Shown piece after piece: positions 48,446 through 57,384 of a DNA stretch of 64,000 bases (within the stretch, counting starts at the first letter, position 1; every line of letters begins with the position of its first letter). The stretch is from Sporolactobacillus sp. CQH2019 (lineage in GTDB: Bacteria; Bacillota; Bacilli; Bacillales; Sporolactobacillaceae), in the NCBI RefSeq assembly GCF_028765345.1, contig NZ_JARAJZ010000002.1, positions 129,942 through 193,941 of the forward strand. Reading direction: 5' to 3'. Under the pieces are notes generated by a model, which saw nothing but the letters and a program-made list of their open reading frames with translations, did no database searches and was not told the DNA's origin. The position numbers and the translations under genes are program-made.

Positions 48446-49456
48446 TCAGCTTTCCTTTTCTATATTAAAATATTGATAAGCATGATCGGTAGCGACCCGG
48501 CCCCTCGGCGTTCTCTGAATAAAACCGATCTGGAGCAGATAAGGCTCATAAACGTCTTCGATTGTGTGCCGCTCCTCTCCGACAGACGCCGCAATTGTGT
48601 CCAGTCCGACCGGCCCGCCGCCGAATTTGCCGATGATGCTCATAAGCAGCTGATGATCGACCCGGTCCAGTCCCATCTCGTCCACCTGGAGACGCTCCAG
48701 CCCGATCCGGGCCGCGTTTCGGTCAATGACCCCGTCCAGCTCAACCTGGGCAAAATCCCGGATTCTCCTCAGAAGACGATTGGCAATACGCGGCGTTCCT
48801 CTTGAGCGGCGGGAGATCTCATCACAGGCCTCTTCGTCAATTTCGGTGCCGAGAACAGACGCCGTCCGCCTGACAATGAGCGCCAGCTCGGAGGGGCTGT
48901 AATATTGCAGCCTGCTGATCACGCCGAAACGGTCGCGGAGAGGGGGCGAAAGATAGCCCGCCCGCGTCGTGGCGCCGATAAGCGTAAAGGGCGGCAGATT
49001 CAGGCGGACCGAATGCGCCGTATCGTCCCTGCCGACGACGATATCCATACAGAAATCTTCCATTGCCGGATAGAGTACTTCCTCGACGTGACGGCTCAGG
49101 CGGTGGATCTCATCGATAAACAGAACATCGCCCGGCTGAAGCGACGACAGCACCGCGGCCAGATCTCCCGGCCTTTCGAGAGCGGGGCCCGATGTCGTCC
49201 GGATGCCGGCACCCATTTCAGCGGCAATAATCATCGCCAGAGTCGTTTTGCCAAGACCGGGAGGGCCGTACAACAGCACATGATCGAGCGGCTCGTTGCG
49301 CTCTTTGGCGGCCTTTATGAAGATTTCCAGATTTTTTTTTATGGCCTCTTGGCCGATGTAATGCTCCAGATCCGACGGACGGATCGATTTTTCGATTCCT
49401 TTATCTTCAGCGGTTAATTCACTCGCAAGCAGCCGGTTTTCTTCCACGGTCTTCAC
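48446..49456 (-). CDS. ruvB: Holliday junction branch migration ATPase RuvB
   Basis: An AAA+ hexameric motor of up to 336 residues. [20 protein letters not shown], Walker [15 protein letters not shown], Walker [18 protein letters not shown], sensor [19 protein letters not shown], and the C-terminal winged helix ([19 protein letters not shown]) are intact. With RuvA it drives branch migration. The first codon is GTG; another GTG three codons on is better spaced from the AGGGGAG site and may be the true start. Confidence 0.95.
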   Translation of the reverse strand: MKTVEENRLLASELTAEDKGIEKSIRPSDLEHYIGQEAIKKNLEIFIKAAKERNEPLDHVLLYGPPGLGKTTLAMIIAAEMGAGIRTTSGPALERPGDLAAVLSSLQPGDVLFIDEIHRLSRHVEEVLYPAMEDFCMDIVVGRDDTAHSVRLNLPPFTLIGATTRAGYLSPPLRDRFGVISRLQYYSPSELALIVRRTASVLGTEIDEEACDEISRRSRGTPRIANRLLRRIRDFAQVELDGVIDRNAARIGLERLQVDEMGLDRVDHQLLMSIIGKFGGGPVGLDTIAASVGEERHTIEDVYEPYLLQIGFIQRTPRGRVATDHAYQYFNIEKES

Positions 49457-49465
49457 TCTCCCCTC

Positions 49466-50068
49466 TTATGCCTTCATCATCAAGCGAAGGGCCTCTTTAA
49501 GATAATTTTCTGCCGACAGATCCTGCTTTTTTAGTATGGGAATCAGACGGCCGATTTCTTTGTCCGAATATCCGAGCGTTTTTAAAGCGTCCAGAGCTTC
49601 CGTCAACGGATGATTCCCGTTTTCCGAAGAACTTTCTTCTTCATCGGCGCTTCCATCCTGTACGGCAAAATCATTCAGTTTTCCTTTCAAATCCAAAACA
49701 ATCTGTCCGGCCGTCTTCCTGCCGACTCCCGGAAACCGGGTCAGATAATGCTCATCTTCCGCTTCGATAGCCTGTATGATCCGTTCCGGATGATCCGAAG
49801 CCAGAATGGCCAGCGCACTTTTCGGTCCGATGCCGGAAACGGTCAGCAGCCTGACAAAAAGCTCGCGTTCCTCACGTGTCTTAAAACCGTACAATACGTT
49901 GGCATCTTCACGAAGGTACTGAAACAGATAAAGGGTGGCCTCATGATTCAGCAGCGGCTGATAGCTGAACGGATTGGCACAGACAATCCGGTAGCCGATG
50001 CCCCCCTGCTCAAGAACAATACCGTTTCCGGAAAGATACGTCAGCAACCCCCGTATATAATCGAACAC
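49466..50068 (-). CDS. ruvA: Holliday junction DNA-binding protein RuvA
   Basis: A 200-residue protein forming tetramers on four-way junctions. The OB domain begins MFDYIRGLLTYLSGNGIVLEQGGIGYRI. Helix-hairpin-helix motifs GIGPKSALAILAS and FPGVGRKTAGQIVLDLKGKL follow, then a linker and domain III (ALKTLGYSDKEIGRLIP) that binds RuvB. GTG start with AGGAG eight bases upstream. bofC, next to ruvA in B. subtilis, is missing. Confidence 0.95.
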   Translation of the reverse strand: MFDYIRGLLTYLSGNGIVLEQGGIGYRIVCANPFSYQPLLNHEATLYLFQYLREDANVLYGFKTREERELFVRLLTVSGIGPKSALAILASDHPERIIQAIEAEDEHYLTRFPGVGRKTAGQIVLDLKGKLNDFAVQDGSADEEESSSENGNHPLTEALDALKTLGYSDKEIGRLIPILKKQDLSAENYLKEALRLMMKA

Positions 50069-50126
50069 AAGCTTAGCTCCTCATCCGTCCATTTTTAAAC
50101 ATCCATACAGAAGTCATTCTTCTAAT

Positions 50127-50156
50127 ATGATAGCACAAGCTGCAGCCGGATCACAA
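50127..50156 (-). promoter_or_regulatory. Possible promoter of ruvAB
   Basis: Minus strand -35 TTGTGA (50151-50156), 18-base spacer, -10 TATCAT (50127-50132), between the yebC terminator and ruvA. I did not find a clear LexA box over it. Confidence 0.4.
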
Positions 50157-50161
50157 AGATT

Positions 50162-50196
50162 GAAAAAAGATAAGGACATTCCCGACCGAATGTCCT
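50162..50196 (-). terminator. Rho-independent terminator after yebC
   Basis: Minus-strand stem GGACATTC-ggtcg-GGAATGTCC followed by TTATCTTTTTTC, about 60 bases past the yebC stop codon. Confidence 0.85.
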
Positions 50197-50257
50197 CCGT
50201 AGTCCCGCTGCTTTGAAAAATATGCTTTCTGAATCATGCCTGGCACAATAAAAGAAA

Positions 50258-50983
50258 TCAGGCCTCTTCCAGGTTGCTGTAAATGTCCTGAACATCGTCA
50301 TTATTTTCCAGCGCGTCCATTAAAGCTTCCATTTTTTCAAGATCCTTGCCGGATAAGGCTGTTTTCGTCTTCGGAACCATCGCGATTTCAGCTCGGTCAA
50401 TTTCATAACCTTTCTCTTCCAACACCCGTTTAACCTCTTCATGGCTCTCGGGAGCTGTCGTAATGATAAACGTTCCGTCCTCAGTCTTCATATCGTCCGC
50501 TCCGGCCTCGATGGCGTCCATCATGACCTGATCCTCATCCAGATCTTCCTTTCCCTCAATTTCGATCATGCCCTGCCGATCGAACATGAAGGCAACACTT
50601 CCCGATTCGCCGAGATTGCCGCCGCTTTTCGTAAAGGCATGGCGGATTTCCGAGGCCGACCGGTTGCGGTTGTCGGTCAGTACATCAATCATCACCGCAA
50701 CGCCGCCCGGGCCGTATCCTTCATAGGTGATCTCAGCATAGGTCACCCCGTCAAGATTGCCGCTGGCCTTCTTAATTGCCCGGGCAATATTATCATTGGG
50801 CATATTGGCTTCCTTTGCCTTTTCAATAGCGTGCCTCAGACCCGCGTTCATATCCGGGTCGCCGCCGCCCCGCTTTGCCTCCGTGAAAATATCCTTGGAC
50901 AATTTCATGAATGCCTTGCCCCGAATGGCATCCATTGCATTTTTTTTGTGCTGTATGTTATTCCATTTAGAATGTCCGGACAT
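50258..50983 (-). CDS. yebC: YebC/PmpR family protein
   Basis: A 241-residue TACO1/YebC-family protein. [52 protein letters not shown] and the acidic C-terminus [16 protein letters not shown] are diagnostic. Earlier annotated as a transcription regulator; recent work on YebC-type proteins points to relief of ribosome stalling at proline runs. It is probably transcribed alone, followed by its own terminator. Confidence 0.93.
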   Translation of the reverse strand: MSGHSKWNNIQHKKNAMDAIRGKAFMKLSKDIFTEAKRGGGDPDMNAGLRHAIEKAKEANMPNDNIARAIKKASGNLDGVTYAEITYEGYGPGGVAVMIDVLTDNRNRSASEIRHAFTKSGGNLGESGSVAFMFDRQGMIEIEGKEDLDEDQVMMDAIEAGADDMKTEDGTFIITTAPESHEEVKRVLEEKGYEIDRAEIAMVPKTKTALSGKDLEKMEALMDALENNDDVQDIYSNLEEA

Positions 50984-51081
50984 ACTCTAATCCCCTTTCA
51001 TCAATCCTCTATGATACCGTAGAAACCGGCGTGCTATAATGAAACCTATTTCCGTTACCATTATACATATTTTTTACCTTT

Positions 51082-51109
51082 AAAAAAAGGGCAGGGATTT
51101 CTCCCCGCT
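51082..51109 (-). terminator. Rho-independent terminator after the YhcN-type lipoprotein gene
   Basis: Minus-strand stem GCGGGGA / TCCCTGC capped by a GAAA tetraloop, followed by CCTTTTTTT, about 20 bases downstream of the stop codon. Confidence 0.85.
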
Positions 51110-51128
51110 CCTTTGCTTCGCTGCGATT

Positions 51129-51710
51129 TTATTTAGTGTTATTTTGAAACGGACGCTTGACGGCTCTGGAAAGATCGTCAATGATTCCGACAACATCGGC
51201 ACGTGCTTCACGCATTCCCTTTCCAGCATTGAAATTCGCTTCAACCGCCGTAATCCTCTGCACGTAACGATTGTCGGTCGACACATAAACCGATCTCTTT
51301 CCGGCAAGCGATCGGACAGCAGACACAATTTCTTTTCTTAACTTTGCCGTATCCGTCCGGCCCCGGTCGGGGACCGCTCCGATGACAACGCTGTCGTTTG
51401 TCACGATAACGTGGGCCTGAGCGATTCCTTTGACGGTCTTCGCCTTATTGGCAATCTTTTTGGCCAGTTTCCGATCCGACTGAACATTCAAATGATTAGC
51501 CGGATTTGTCCGGGTCGTCGCGTTGTAATTGGTCGGAGCCGAAGTGATTGGATTCGGAGTAACTGCGGCATTCGAACTGTAGCGATCCACCCGATAATTG
51601 ATGTCGCGCGGTGCATTCGGATTGTAGTTCGCGGCATTATCCGCCCGGCACCCGGAAAAAATACCGGTTGCCATGAGCATAATGCCCAGTGCGCTCATTG
51701 CTTTTTTCAA
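51129..51710 (-). CDS. YhcN/YlaJ-family spore lipoprotein (CoxA-like)
   Basis: A 193-residue secreted lipoprotein. The signal peptide is MKKAMSALGIMLMATGIFSGC with a lipobox FSGC. It is followed by an Asn/Thr-rich linker and the family domain (IANKAKTVKGIAQAHVIVTNDSVVIGAV) resembling BON/GerM-like alpha-beta folds. In B. subtilis, CoxA (YrbB) from the same position, right after safA, is a cortex-associated spore protein. The product and position match; equivalence to CoxA is inferred. Confidence 0.83.
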   Translation of the reverse strand: MKKAMSALGIMLMATGIFSGCRADNAANYNPNAPRDINYRVDRYSSNAAVTPNPITSAPTNYNATTRTNPANHLNVQSDRKLAKKIANKAKTVKGIAQAHVIVTNDSVVIGAVPDRGRTDTAKLRKEIVSAVRSLAGKRSVYVSTDNRYVQRITAVEANFNAGKGMREARADVVGIIDDLSRAVKRPFQNNTK

Positions 51711-51813
51711 TATAAAAACCTCCCTTCACAAAATTATCATGTGTGATGGGAGCGGGTTTTACGCTTATGAATTTTTACCGTTAAATTTACATATTTTGTA
51801 AAATAGCTCTGCT

Positions 51814-53148
51814 TTATTTCTTTTTTTGCGGCACGTTCGGCGGCCCTTGCTGGTAAGCCGGCGCTGCCGCGGCATTATGGGTCACCGGCTGCGGAGGCTG
51901 ATTCCCTCCGTAATAGCTGACGGGCGGCGGGCCGAACGGCGAATAGGGCGGATAAAGCGACGGATCGGCAGGTCCGCCGCATCCACAGGGCGGTCCCGGT
52001 TTTTTAAAACCCGGCATATAAGGAAACGGATAGCCGGCGATTGCTGACGGATCATACGGGATTGCTTTACCCGCTTTCGGGAAAGCCTGAAGCGGCGGGC
52101 CTTGTTCCTGAAACGCAGGCGCGGTCACCGGACCCGGCATCTGAGGATTCGTCCACGGTGAAGCTGCCGGATTCGGAGCACCGGAACCTGTTGCCGGCGT
52201 GTACGGCTGATCCACCTTTATGGGCTGTTGCGAAAATAAAGAAGGACTCACTTGCGGCGCCGGACCCTTCACCGGTTTCGCCGATTGGCCCTGCACCGCA
52301 GGATGATACGGCTTTGCGGCATTTCCATTTACTGCCGGAGCGTACGGGTTCACCTGTGAAGCCGGATTAATTGCCGGATTCTCAACCGGTTTGGGCGAAT
52401 AATACGGATTCGGAGAAACCTGTGAAGCCGGGTTCAGCGGATAATACGGAGCCGTCTGTGCCAGCGGGCCGGCAGGATTTTCCGGATAGCCCGGGGCGGC
52501 GGATGCCGGATAATACGGACTCGAGGGACTTTCCTGATAAGCCGGACCCGGAGGATAGTACGGAGCCATTTGCGGCGCCGGGCCGGCAGGAATACCCGGA
52601 TAGCCCTCCGGGGCAGCAGAAGCATAAGGCTGTTTTCCGGCAGCTGCCGACGGTGCGGCCGCGGCCGGCTGATTCCAGTAGCCCGACATCTCTCCGGTCA
52701 TCGGATACTGGCTTTCCTTTGGATAAAATACTTTTGAAAAATCCGTTTCTTGCGCCGCCTTAACCGCGATTCCTTCGCTTTTTACGGCGGCGGGAGCGGC
52801 CGGTTTTTTCACACTTTGAACATTCGACGGGGTTACATTCATTTTCTGAGAAGCGGCAGGCGCTTTCGGCTTGGCAATCGGCGCGGCAGCCGGCTTCGGC
52901 TGATTCTGAGCGGCTGCCTGTTTCTGCGGGGGCTGTGCTTTCAGCGGCTGCTTCGTCTTTTCCGAACGGATTTCCTGCTCCGAAAGTTTTAAAGGCTGCT
53001 TGCCGACAGCCACTTTTACTTTCATTCCCTGAACCATTCTTTCGTCTGTCAATCCTGTATTCATCTTTCTGAACTCATCAACGGTCATACCGTGTTTGCG
53101 CGCAATTTCCGCCATCGTGTCGTCTTTTTGAACAACATACAATTTCAC
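51814..53148 (-). CDS. safA: SafA-like spore coat morphogenetic protein (LysM)
   Basis: About 444 residues. An N-terminal LysM domain (KLYVVQKDDTMAEIARKHGMTVDEFRKMN) binds cortex peptidoglycan. It is followed by a Lys/Gln/Ala/Pro linker (55-135) and a long Pro/Tyr/Asn/Gln low-complexity region (about 150-440) with repeats such as YYPxNPASQVxPNPYY and a CGCGG segment. SafA directs inner-coat assembly in B. subtilis. I start at GTG (53148) because it aligns with MKIHIVQKG of B. subtilis and lies 10 bases after AGGAGG; an ATG three codons earlier abuts that site. Divergent from niaR. Confidence 0.85.
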   Translation of the reverse strand: MKLYVVQKDDTMAEIARKHGMTVDEFRKMNTGLTDERMVQGMKVKVAVGKQPLKLSEQEIRSEKTKQPLKAQPPQKQAAAQNQPKPAAAPIAKPKAPAASQKMNVTPSNVQSVKKPAAPAAVKSEGIAVKAAQETDFSKVFYPKESQYPMTGEMSGYWNQPAAAAPSAAAGKQPYASAAPEGYPGIPAGPAPQMAPYYPPGPAYQESPSSPYYPASAAPGYPENPAGPLAQTAPYYPLNPASQVSPNPYYSPKPVENPAINPASQVNPYAPAVNGNAAKPYHPAVQGQSAKPVKGPAPQVSPSLFSQQPIKVDQPYTPATGSGAPNPAASPWTNPQMPGPVTAPAFQEQGPPLQAFPKAGKAIPYDPSAIAGYPFPYMPGFKKPGPPCGCGGPADPSLYPPYSPFGPPPVSYYGGNQPPQPVTHNAAAAPAYQQGPPNVPQKKK

Positions 53149-53346
53149 GGTTTCCATCCCTCCTGTGAAAGTCATTCTATATATATGGCACGGCTGGGCG
53201 TTTTGCCACTCTTTACCGAAAAGAGCGTTCGCCCGGAAAAGGCGCGATGCCTTTATTCTTCGTCCGGCCGTGGACGGCGCGCGGCGTGCAGAATTCCCGA
53301 AAAATGATTATAATGAAAAACAAACAATGATTGCGGAGTGTTAACC

Positions 53347-53883
53347 ATGGCCCAGACAAAAGTGAAACGCCGATCCGGGAACGAACGGCGAAAAATGATT
53401 CTTGAACGTTTACGGCAATCATCGGAGCCGGTCACGGGAAGCGAACTGGCCGAACAGATGAATGTCAGCCGCCAGGTCATCGTTCAGGATATCTCCCTGC
53501 TCAAGGCGAAAGAATATCCGATTATAGCGACGTCGCAAGGATATCTTTTCCTGGCAAAACCGCAATCGGAAATGAAGACACGGACGATTGCCTGCAGGCA
53601 TACCATGCAGCAGACGGAAAATGAGCTGAATCTGATCGTCGACTGCGGCGTGACGGTTGTCGACGTCACTGTCGAGCATCCGTTTTACGGGGAAATCACC
53701 GGCTCTCTGATGATCCGCAATCGGATGGATGTCGACCGTTTTATCGGCAAGATGAAACAGACAGGTGCGGCGCTACTTTCATCGCTGACGGGCGGCGTCC
53801 ACCTGCACAGGCTGGAAGCCCTTTCGAATGACCGCCTGGATGCTGCCGTCCGTTTATTAAAAAAAGCGGGTTATTTACTATAA
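53347..53883 (+). CDS. niaR: NiaR-type transcriptional repressor of NAD synthesis (YrxA)
   Basis: About 178 residues: an N-terminal HTH_11 domain (RRKMILERLRQSSEPVTGSELAEQMNVSRQVIVQDI) and a C-terminal 3H domain with three conserved histidines (ACRHTMQQ, VEHPFYGE, GGVHLHRLE) that bind metal and nicotinate. In B. subtilis, YrxA/NiaR represses nadBCA and the niacin transporter gene. Here no nad genes adjoin it. GGAG lies 8 bases before the chosen ATG. A TATAAT box is visible 35 bases upstream, with a weak -35. The 3' end of the frame is inside a terminator hairpin. Confidence 0.88.
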   Translation: MAQTKVKRRSGNERRKMILERLRQSSEPVTGSELAEQMNVSRQVIVQDISLLKAKEYPIIATSQGYLFLAKPQSEMKTRTIACRHTMQQTENELNLIVDCGVTVVDVTVEHPFYGEITGSLMIRNRMDVDRFIGKMKQTGAALLSSLTGGVHLHRLEALSNDRLDAAVRLLKKAGYLL

Positions 53884-53894
53884 CCCGCTTTTTT
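53858..53894. terminator. Bidirectional terminator overlapping the niaR 3' end
   Basis: AAAAAAGCGGGTTAT pairs with ATAACCCGCTTTTTT around a 5-base loop. The 5' arm encodes the last codons of niaR, and the stop codon is in the hairpin. On the minus strand it serves the convergent obg operon. Confidence 0.9.
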
Positions 53895-53941
53895 GCCGGA
53901 AGGGGGCGGATCTTGCGGACCCGCTCGTTTCCGGCAGGAAA

Positions 53942-55225
53942 TCAATCTGTATATTCAAATTCATAGTCCAGGATGCGAACCGTGTCGCCTTCCTCGACTC
54001 CTTTTTTCCGCAGGGCGTCATCCACCCCCATGCTGCGCAGCTGCCTTGCGAAACGACGAATCGCTTCATCATGATGAAAATTCGTCATTTTGAACAGCAG
54101 CTCCACTTTCGGACCGGACACATTAAAGATCCCGTCTTTATCTTTCGTGATCATAAAAGGTTTCTCGGGCTGTTCCGGCCGGTAAACAGACGGATGTTCC
54201 TCCTTATGCGCGTCCTCAAGCGGAAACGGCGGTGTTTTTTCAATCAGCTCGTAAACTTTATTCATCAGTGTACCCAGGCCGGAACGGGTCACGGAGGAAA
54301 CCGGGCAGACAGGAATATTTTTTCCGATTTTCCCGACAAAACGGTCCAGATTTTTTTGTGCCTCCGGCATATCCATTTTACTTGCGGCGACGATCTGCGG
54401 GCGTTCGAGCAAACGCCACTGATAACTTTTCAATTCCTCATTTATTTTTTTAAAATCTTCATACGGATCCCGTCCCTCGCTGCCCGACATATCGACAACA
54501 TGAATAATCACCCGCGTCCGTTCAATATGACGCAGGAACTGATAGCCGAGTCCCGCACCCTGGCTCGCGCCTTCGATCAGTCCCGGCAGATCGGCAATGA
54601 CAAAGCTCTGCCCTTCCCCAAGAGCAACGACGCCCAGATTGGGAACGAGCGTTGTAAAATGATAAGCGGCAATTTTCGGTTTCGCAGAGGTAACTGCAGC
54701 GAGCAATGTCGATTTCCCGACGCTCGGAAAGCCGACTATGCCGGCGTCTGCAAGCAGCTTCAGTTCAAGCCGGATCTCCCGTTCCTCGCCGGGCTCGCCA
54801 TTCTCCGAGATGTAGGGAGCCGGATTGGCCGCCGTCGCAAAACGGGAATTGCCTCTGCCGCCTCTTCCCCCTTTCGCAACGACCGCCTGCTGCCCGTTTT
54901 CAGTCAGGTCCGCAAGCATTTCGCCCGTCCGGCTGTCGTGAATGATCGTTCCCGGGGGAACAAGCACAGTCAGATTTTTCGCGTTCCTGCCGTACTGATT
55001 TTTCGGCTTGCCGTTCTCCCCTCTTTCCCCTTTGAAATGACGCTTGTAACGGAAATCCATCAGCGTCCGCAAGCCTTCGTTTACTTCAAAAACGACATCC
55101 GCTCCTTTTCCGCCGTCCCCGCCGGCCGGACCGCCGTCGGGCACATATTTTTCGCGCCTGAAGGCAACCATTCCATTACCGCCGTCTCCGCCTTTGACGT
55201 ACACGGTTACTTGATCGACAAACAA
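53942..55225 (-). CDS. obg: GTPase Obg
   Basis: About 427 residues. An N-terminal glycine-rich Obg fold ([43 protein letters not shown]), then the G domain (G1 [13 protein letters not shown]3 [10 protein letters not shown]4 ASKMDMPEA), then the OCT domain. Obg is essential, binds 50S subunits and links to the stress response and sporulation. TTG start (55225) chosen because it gives MFVDQV as in B. subtilis and lies six bases after GAGGTG; it overlaps the spo0B end by 19 bases. Confidence 0.95.
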   Translation of the reverse strand: MFVDQVTVYVKGGDGGNGMVAFRREKYVPDGGPAGGDGGKGADVVFEVNEGLRTLMDFRYKRHFKGERGENGKPKNQYGRNAKNLTVLVPPGTIIHDSRTGEMLADLTENGQQAVVAKGGRGGRGNSRFATAANPAPYISENGEPGEEREIRLELKLLADAGIVGFPSVGKSTLLAAVTSAKPKIAAYHFTTLVPNLGVVALGEGQSFVIADLPGLIEGASQGAGLGYQFLRHIERTRVIIHVVDMSGSEGRDPYEDFKKINEELKSYQWRLLERPQIVAASKMDMPEAQKNLDRFVGKIGKNIPVCPVSSVTRSGLGTLMNKVYELIEKTPPFPLEDAHKEEHPSVYRPEQPEKPFMITKDKDGIFNVSGPKVELLFKMTNFHHDEAIRRFARQLRSMGVDDALRKKGVEEGDTVRILDYEFEYTD

Positions 55226-55785
55226 ATGACCCACCTCGTCCTTCCACCGACACGGCTATTTGTTATATAGTGTTTGACCCATTCCAGCGATTGATTCAGT
55301 TTTATTGCCATAAGCTTTTCCTCCGCTTCCCTTGCATCGGCCAGTTTTCCCGTATGTACGATTTGAATGTCTACCTCCGGGTCCCCGGTCTCAAAGCGAA
55401 TTTTGACAAAATTATCCGTCGTTTCCAGGTCCTGCTCTTCAAAAAGAAAAAGCAGTTCCTGAAAAAACTCCGTCAGCGCCTGATCGTGCCGCCCAAGATT
55501 TTTCTCGGGACCGTCAACTTCAAGAGAAAGCTGAAACGGATGAGAAGCCCAGCCGTAGGTTATAAGAAAAAAGGTGCATTTGGGAATCTGCAGATGAGAG
55601 AGACGGGCCTGATTCCGTAGATAATCCGTCATCCGGTCCATGACCGAATTCGCTTTCTCCGGCTGCCGCATATAAAGATAGCCTTTGATCAGCTGCAGAT
55701 CGTTGAGCAGCACATGTCTGGCAGAACCGATCAATTTGACTCCCGTCTTTTCATCAAACATTGGCTTCTCGCCCTCCCCGGCCAT
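55207..55785 (-). CDS. spo0B: Sporulation initiation phosphotransferase Spo0B
   Basis: About 192 residues. The block [22 protein letters not shown] keeps the phospho-accepting His followed by N-LQLIKG, as in Spo0B of B. subtilis. The C-terminal degenerate ATPase-like domain is divergent. Spo0B relays phosphate from Spo0F to Spo0A at the start of sporulation. Start choice is uncertain: an ATG at 55785 (after AAGGG) or one eight codons later (after GGGGAGG). Overlaps obg; the 400 bases upstream to rpmA hold only a terminator that I can recognise. Confidence 0.85.
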   Translation of the reverse strand: MAGEGEKPMFDEKTGVKLIGSARHVLLNDLQLIKGYLYMRQPEKANSVMDRMTDYLRNQARLSHLQIPKCTFFLITYGWASHPFQLSLEVDGPEKNLGRHDQALTEFFQELLFLFEEQDLETTDNFVKIRFETGDPEVDIQIVHTGKLADAREAEEKLMAIKLNQSLEWVKHYITNSRVGGRTRWVICLSIK

Positions 55786-56085
55786 ACCTTGCCCTTTAGT
55801 ATAACAGAAAAAACGGGTCACCGGATAACCCGAGCCCATGATCGCTCTCCGTATAATCCGTCGGCGCATGAACGCTGTACCCACAGGCCCGATAGGAAGG
55901 CACTCCCGGTTCGTCTTAAACTCGGAAAGAATCGCCTCAGGATCGAGGGGGCATCCCGGATAGGGTCGGAAGCCTCATAGTCTCCATTCGGAAGACCTCG
56001 CCCGGACTGATCCCCGGATGAGCCGCAGACATGCTCACAGAGACAGATAAAGAAGGATCATGCCGGTCAGCTTCAATTCTTCTGT

Positions 56086-56137
56086 ACAAAAAACAGCGGG
56101 CGATCTTTGCACACGCAAAAAACACCCGCCGTTTCAT
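56086..56137 (-). terminator. Rho-independent terminator after rpmA
   Basis: Minus-strand AACGGCGGG pairs with CCCGCTGTT (one mismatch), long loop, followed by TTTTTTG. It would end the rplU-prp-rpmA transcript and separate it from spo0B-obg. Confidence 0.65.
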
Positions 56138-56190
56138 TATATTGATTCTCTTTGGGGCCCTGTCAGGCCGTCAACCATAGAGCAGCGCAA

Positions 56191-56487
56191 TCACGCTTCC
56201 TTAACGGCTTCTACCGGATAAACACTGACCCTCTTGCGGTCATGGCCGAATTTCTCAAATTTCACAATTCCGTCTGCTTTGGCAAACAACGTATCGTCTC
56301 CGCCGCGGCCGACATTTGTACCCGGATAAATCTTCGTACCGCGCTGACGGAACAGGATGGAACCGCTCGTTACAAGCTGGCCGTCCGCCCGCTTGGCGCC
56401 GAGACGCTTTGAGATCGAATCGCGCCCGTTCTTTGTGCTGCCGACACCTTTTTTAGATGAAAAGTACTGCAGATCAAGTTTCAGCAT
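56191..56487 (-). CDS. rpmA: 50S ribosomal protein L27 (with Prp-cleaved N-terminus)
   Basis: 98 residues. [20 protein letters not shown] carries the Firmicute-specific N-terminal extension. The Prp cleavage site lies after the LQYF segment, giving mature [15 protein letters not shown] near the peptidyl-transferase centre. GGAGG precedes the ATG. The gene for the protease Prp is immediately upstream, overlapping by 14 bases. Confidence 0.96.
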   Translation of the reverse strand: MLKLDLQYFSSKKGVGSTKNGRDSISKRLGAKRADGQLVTSGSILFRQRGTKIYPGTNVGRGGDDTLFAKADGIVKFEKFGHDRKRVSVYPVEAVKEA

Positions 56488-56830
56488 GTCCGGCACCTCC
56501 CTCATCATGAATTTTTATATAATCTCCGTAAGACGTTTCAATTGTCTTCATGGACACGAGCATCGCTTCCAGAATCAGCTGCGTTTTATTCCGGACATCC
56601 TCTGCGGCATCTTCAGGACAAGTGCATTCCAGAAAACCGCCCTGTTCCGCCTGACATACTTTCATTCTGGTCCCCGTCAGCGACTCGACGGCATTTAAAG
56701 CACCGAACGAAACGGCGGAAACTGCCGCGCAGACAAGGTCATAACCATAAGGCCCGCTGCCGGCATGTCCGGTTAATTTAAAAGCAGTAATTTCCCGCTT
56801 ACGATTGCGATCGACCGTCAGGATGATCAT
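56474..56830 (-). CDS. prp: Ribosomal-processing cysteine protease Prp
   Basis: About 118 residues (YsxB family). The catalytic His is in [25 protein letters not shown] and the Cys in the same stretch (VCAAVS). It removes the N-terminal extension of L27. It lies between rplU and rpmA, as in most Firmicutes. The ATG giving MIILTVD is preferred over a GTG three codons earlier. Confidence 0.94.
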   Translation of the reverse strand: MIILTVDRNRKREITAFKLTGHAGSGPYGYDLVCAAVSAVSFGALNAVESLTGTRMKVCQAEQGGFLECTCPEDAAEDVRNKTQLILEAMLVSMKTIETSYGDYIKIHDEGGAGHAET

Positions 56831-56841
56831 ATTTCTCACCC

Positions 56842-57150
56842 TTACGCGTTGATCTTTTCAATCGTGACTTTCGTAAACGGCTGACGATGCCCCTGTTTGC
56901 GGCGGTAATGTTTTCTCTTCTTGAATTTGAAGATAATGATTTTTTTGTCACGGCCCTGTTCAACGACTTTAGCAGTGACACTGGCACCTTCCACCGTCGG
57001 AGCCCCGACTTTAATCTCCTCGCCGCCGATGAAAAGCACCTTGTCAAAAGTCACCGTATCGCCGGCTTCAGCCGCAAGCTTTTCAACAACAATCGACTTG
57101 CCTTCTTCAACCTTCAGCTGTTTTCCGCCCGTTTCAATGATTGCGTACAT
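56842..57150 (-). CDS. rplU: 50S ribosomal protein L21
   Basis: 102 residues. [17 protein letters not shown], the [10 protein letters not shown] segment, and C-terminal [25 protein letters not shown] are diagnostic of L21. GGAGG precedes the ATG. First gene of rplU-prp-rpmA, with its own strong promoter and a structured leader. Confidence 0.96.
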   Translation of the reverse strand: MYAIIETGGKQLKVEEGKSIVVEKLAAEAGDTVTFDKVLFIGGEEIKVGAPTVEGASVTAKVVEQGRDKKIIIFKFKKRKHYRRKQGHRQPFTKVTIEKINA

Positions 57151-57348
57151 TCGAATGCACCTCCTTTATGATCTCAGACTCGCCAAAACAAGGCAGCCCC
57201 GAGGCTTTTAGTAAATGCCAAAAGACACCGGCCGTGCAGCAGGTTGCCGCACGTTTTTTTCTTCCTTCCGTCCTTTGGACAGGAATGCTTTTACCTTTTT
57301 TGTGCGGTTGGAGCGAGAGGCTCCCTTTCTGTCATTTTTAAACATGAC
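57151..57348 (-). promoter_or_regulatory. rplU leader (candidate L21 leader RNA)
   Basis: About 195 nt of untranslated leader upstream of rplU with several hairpins, including CTGTCAT / ATGACAG near the 5' end and GTGCGGCA / TGCTGCAC further on. An autoregulatory L21 leader is known before rplU in many Firmicutes. I could not verify its consensus by eye. Confidence 0.5.
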
Positions 57349-57354
57349 AGAGGC

Positions 57355-57384
57355 ATTTTATCACAGTTTTCCGTGTTTTGTCAA
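57355..57384 (-). promoter_or_regulatory. Sigma-A promoter of rplU-prp-rpmA
   Basis: Minus strand consensus -35 TTGACA (57379-57384), 18-base spacer, -10 TAAAAT (57355-57360). The -35 box overlaps the stop codon of the upstream RNase E/G-like gene. Confidence 0.75.

Noticed and set aside
53176-53260. Sigma-E or sigma-K promoter for safA (CATATATATAG stretch)
   Set aside because: The -10-like CATATATA is suggestive but no matching -35 lies at the right distance, so I did not list it.
55937-56137. A 66-codon frame upstream of spo0B
   Set aside because: Its start lies inside the rpmA terminator hairpin and the protein is not recognisable.
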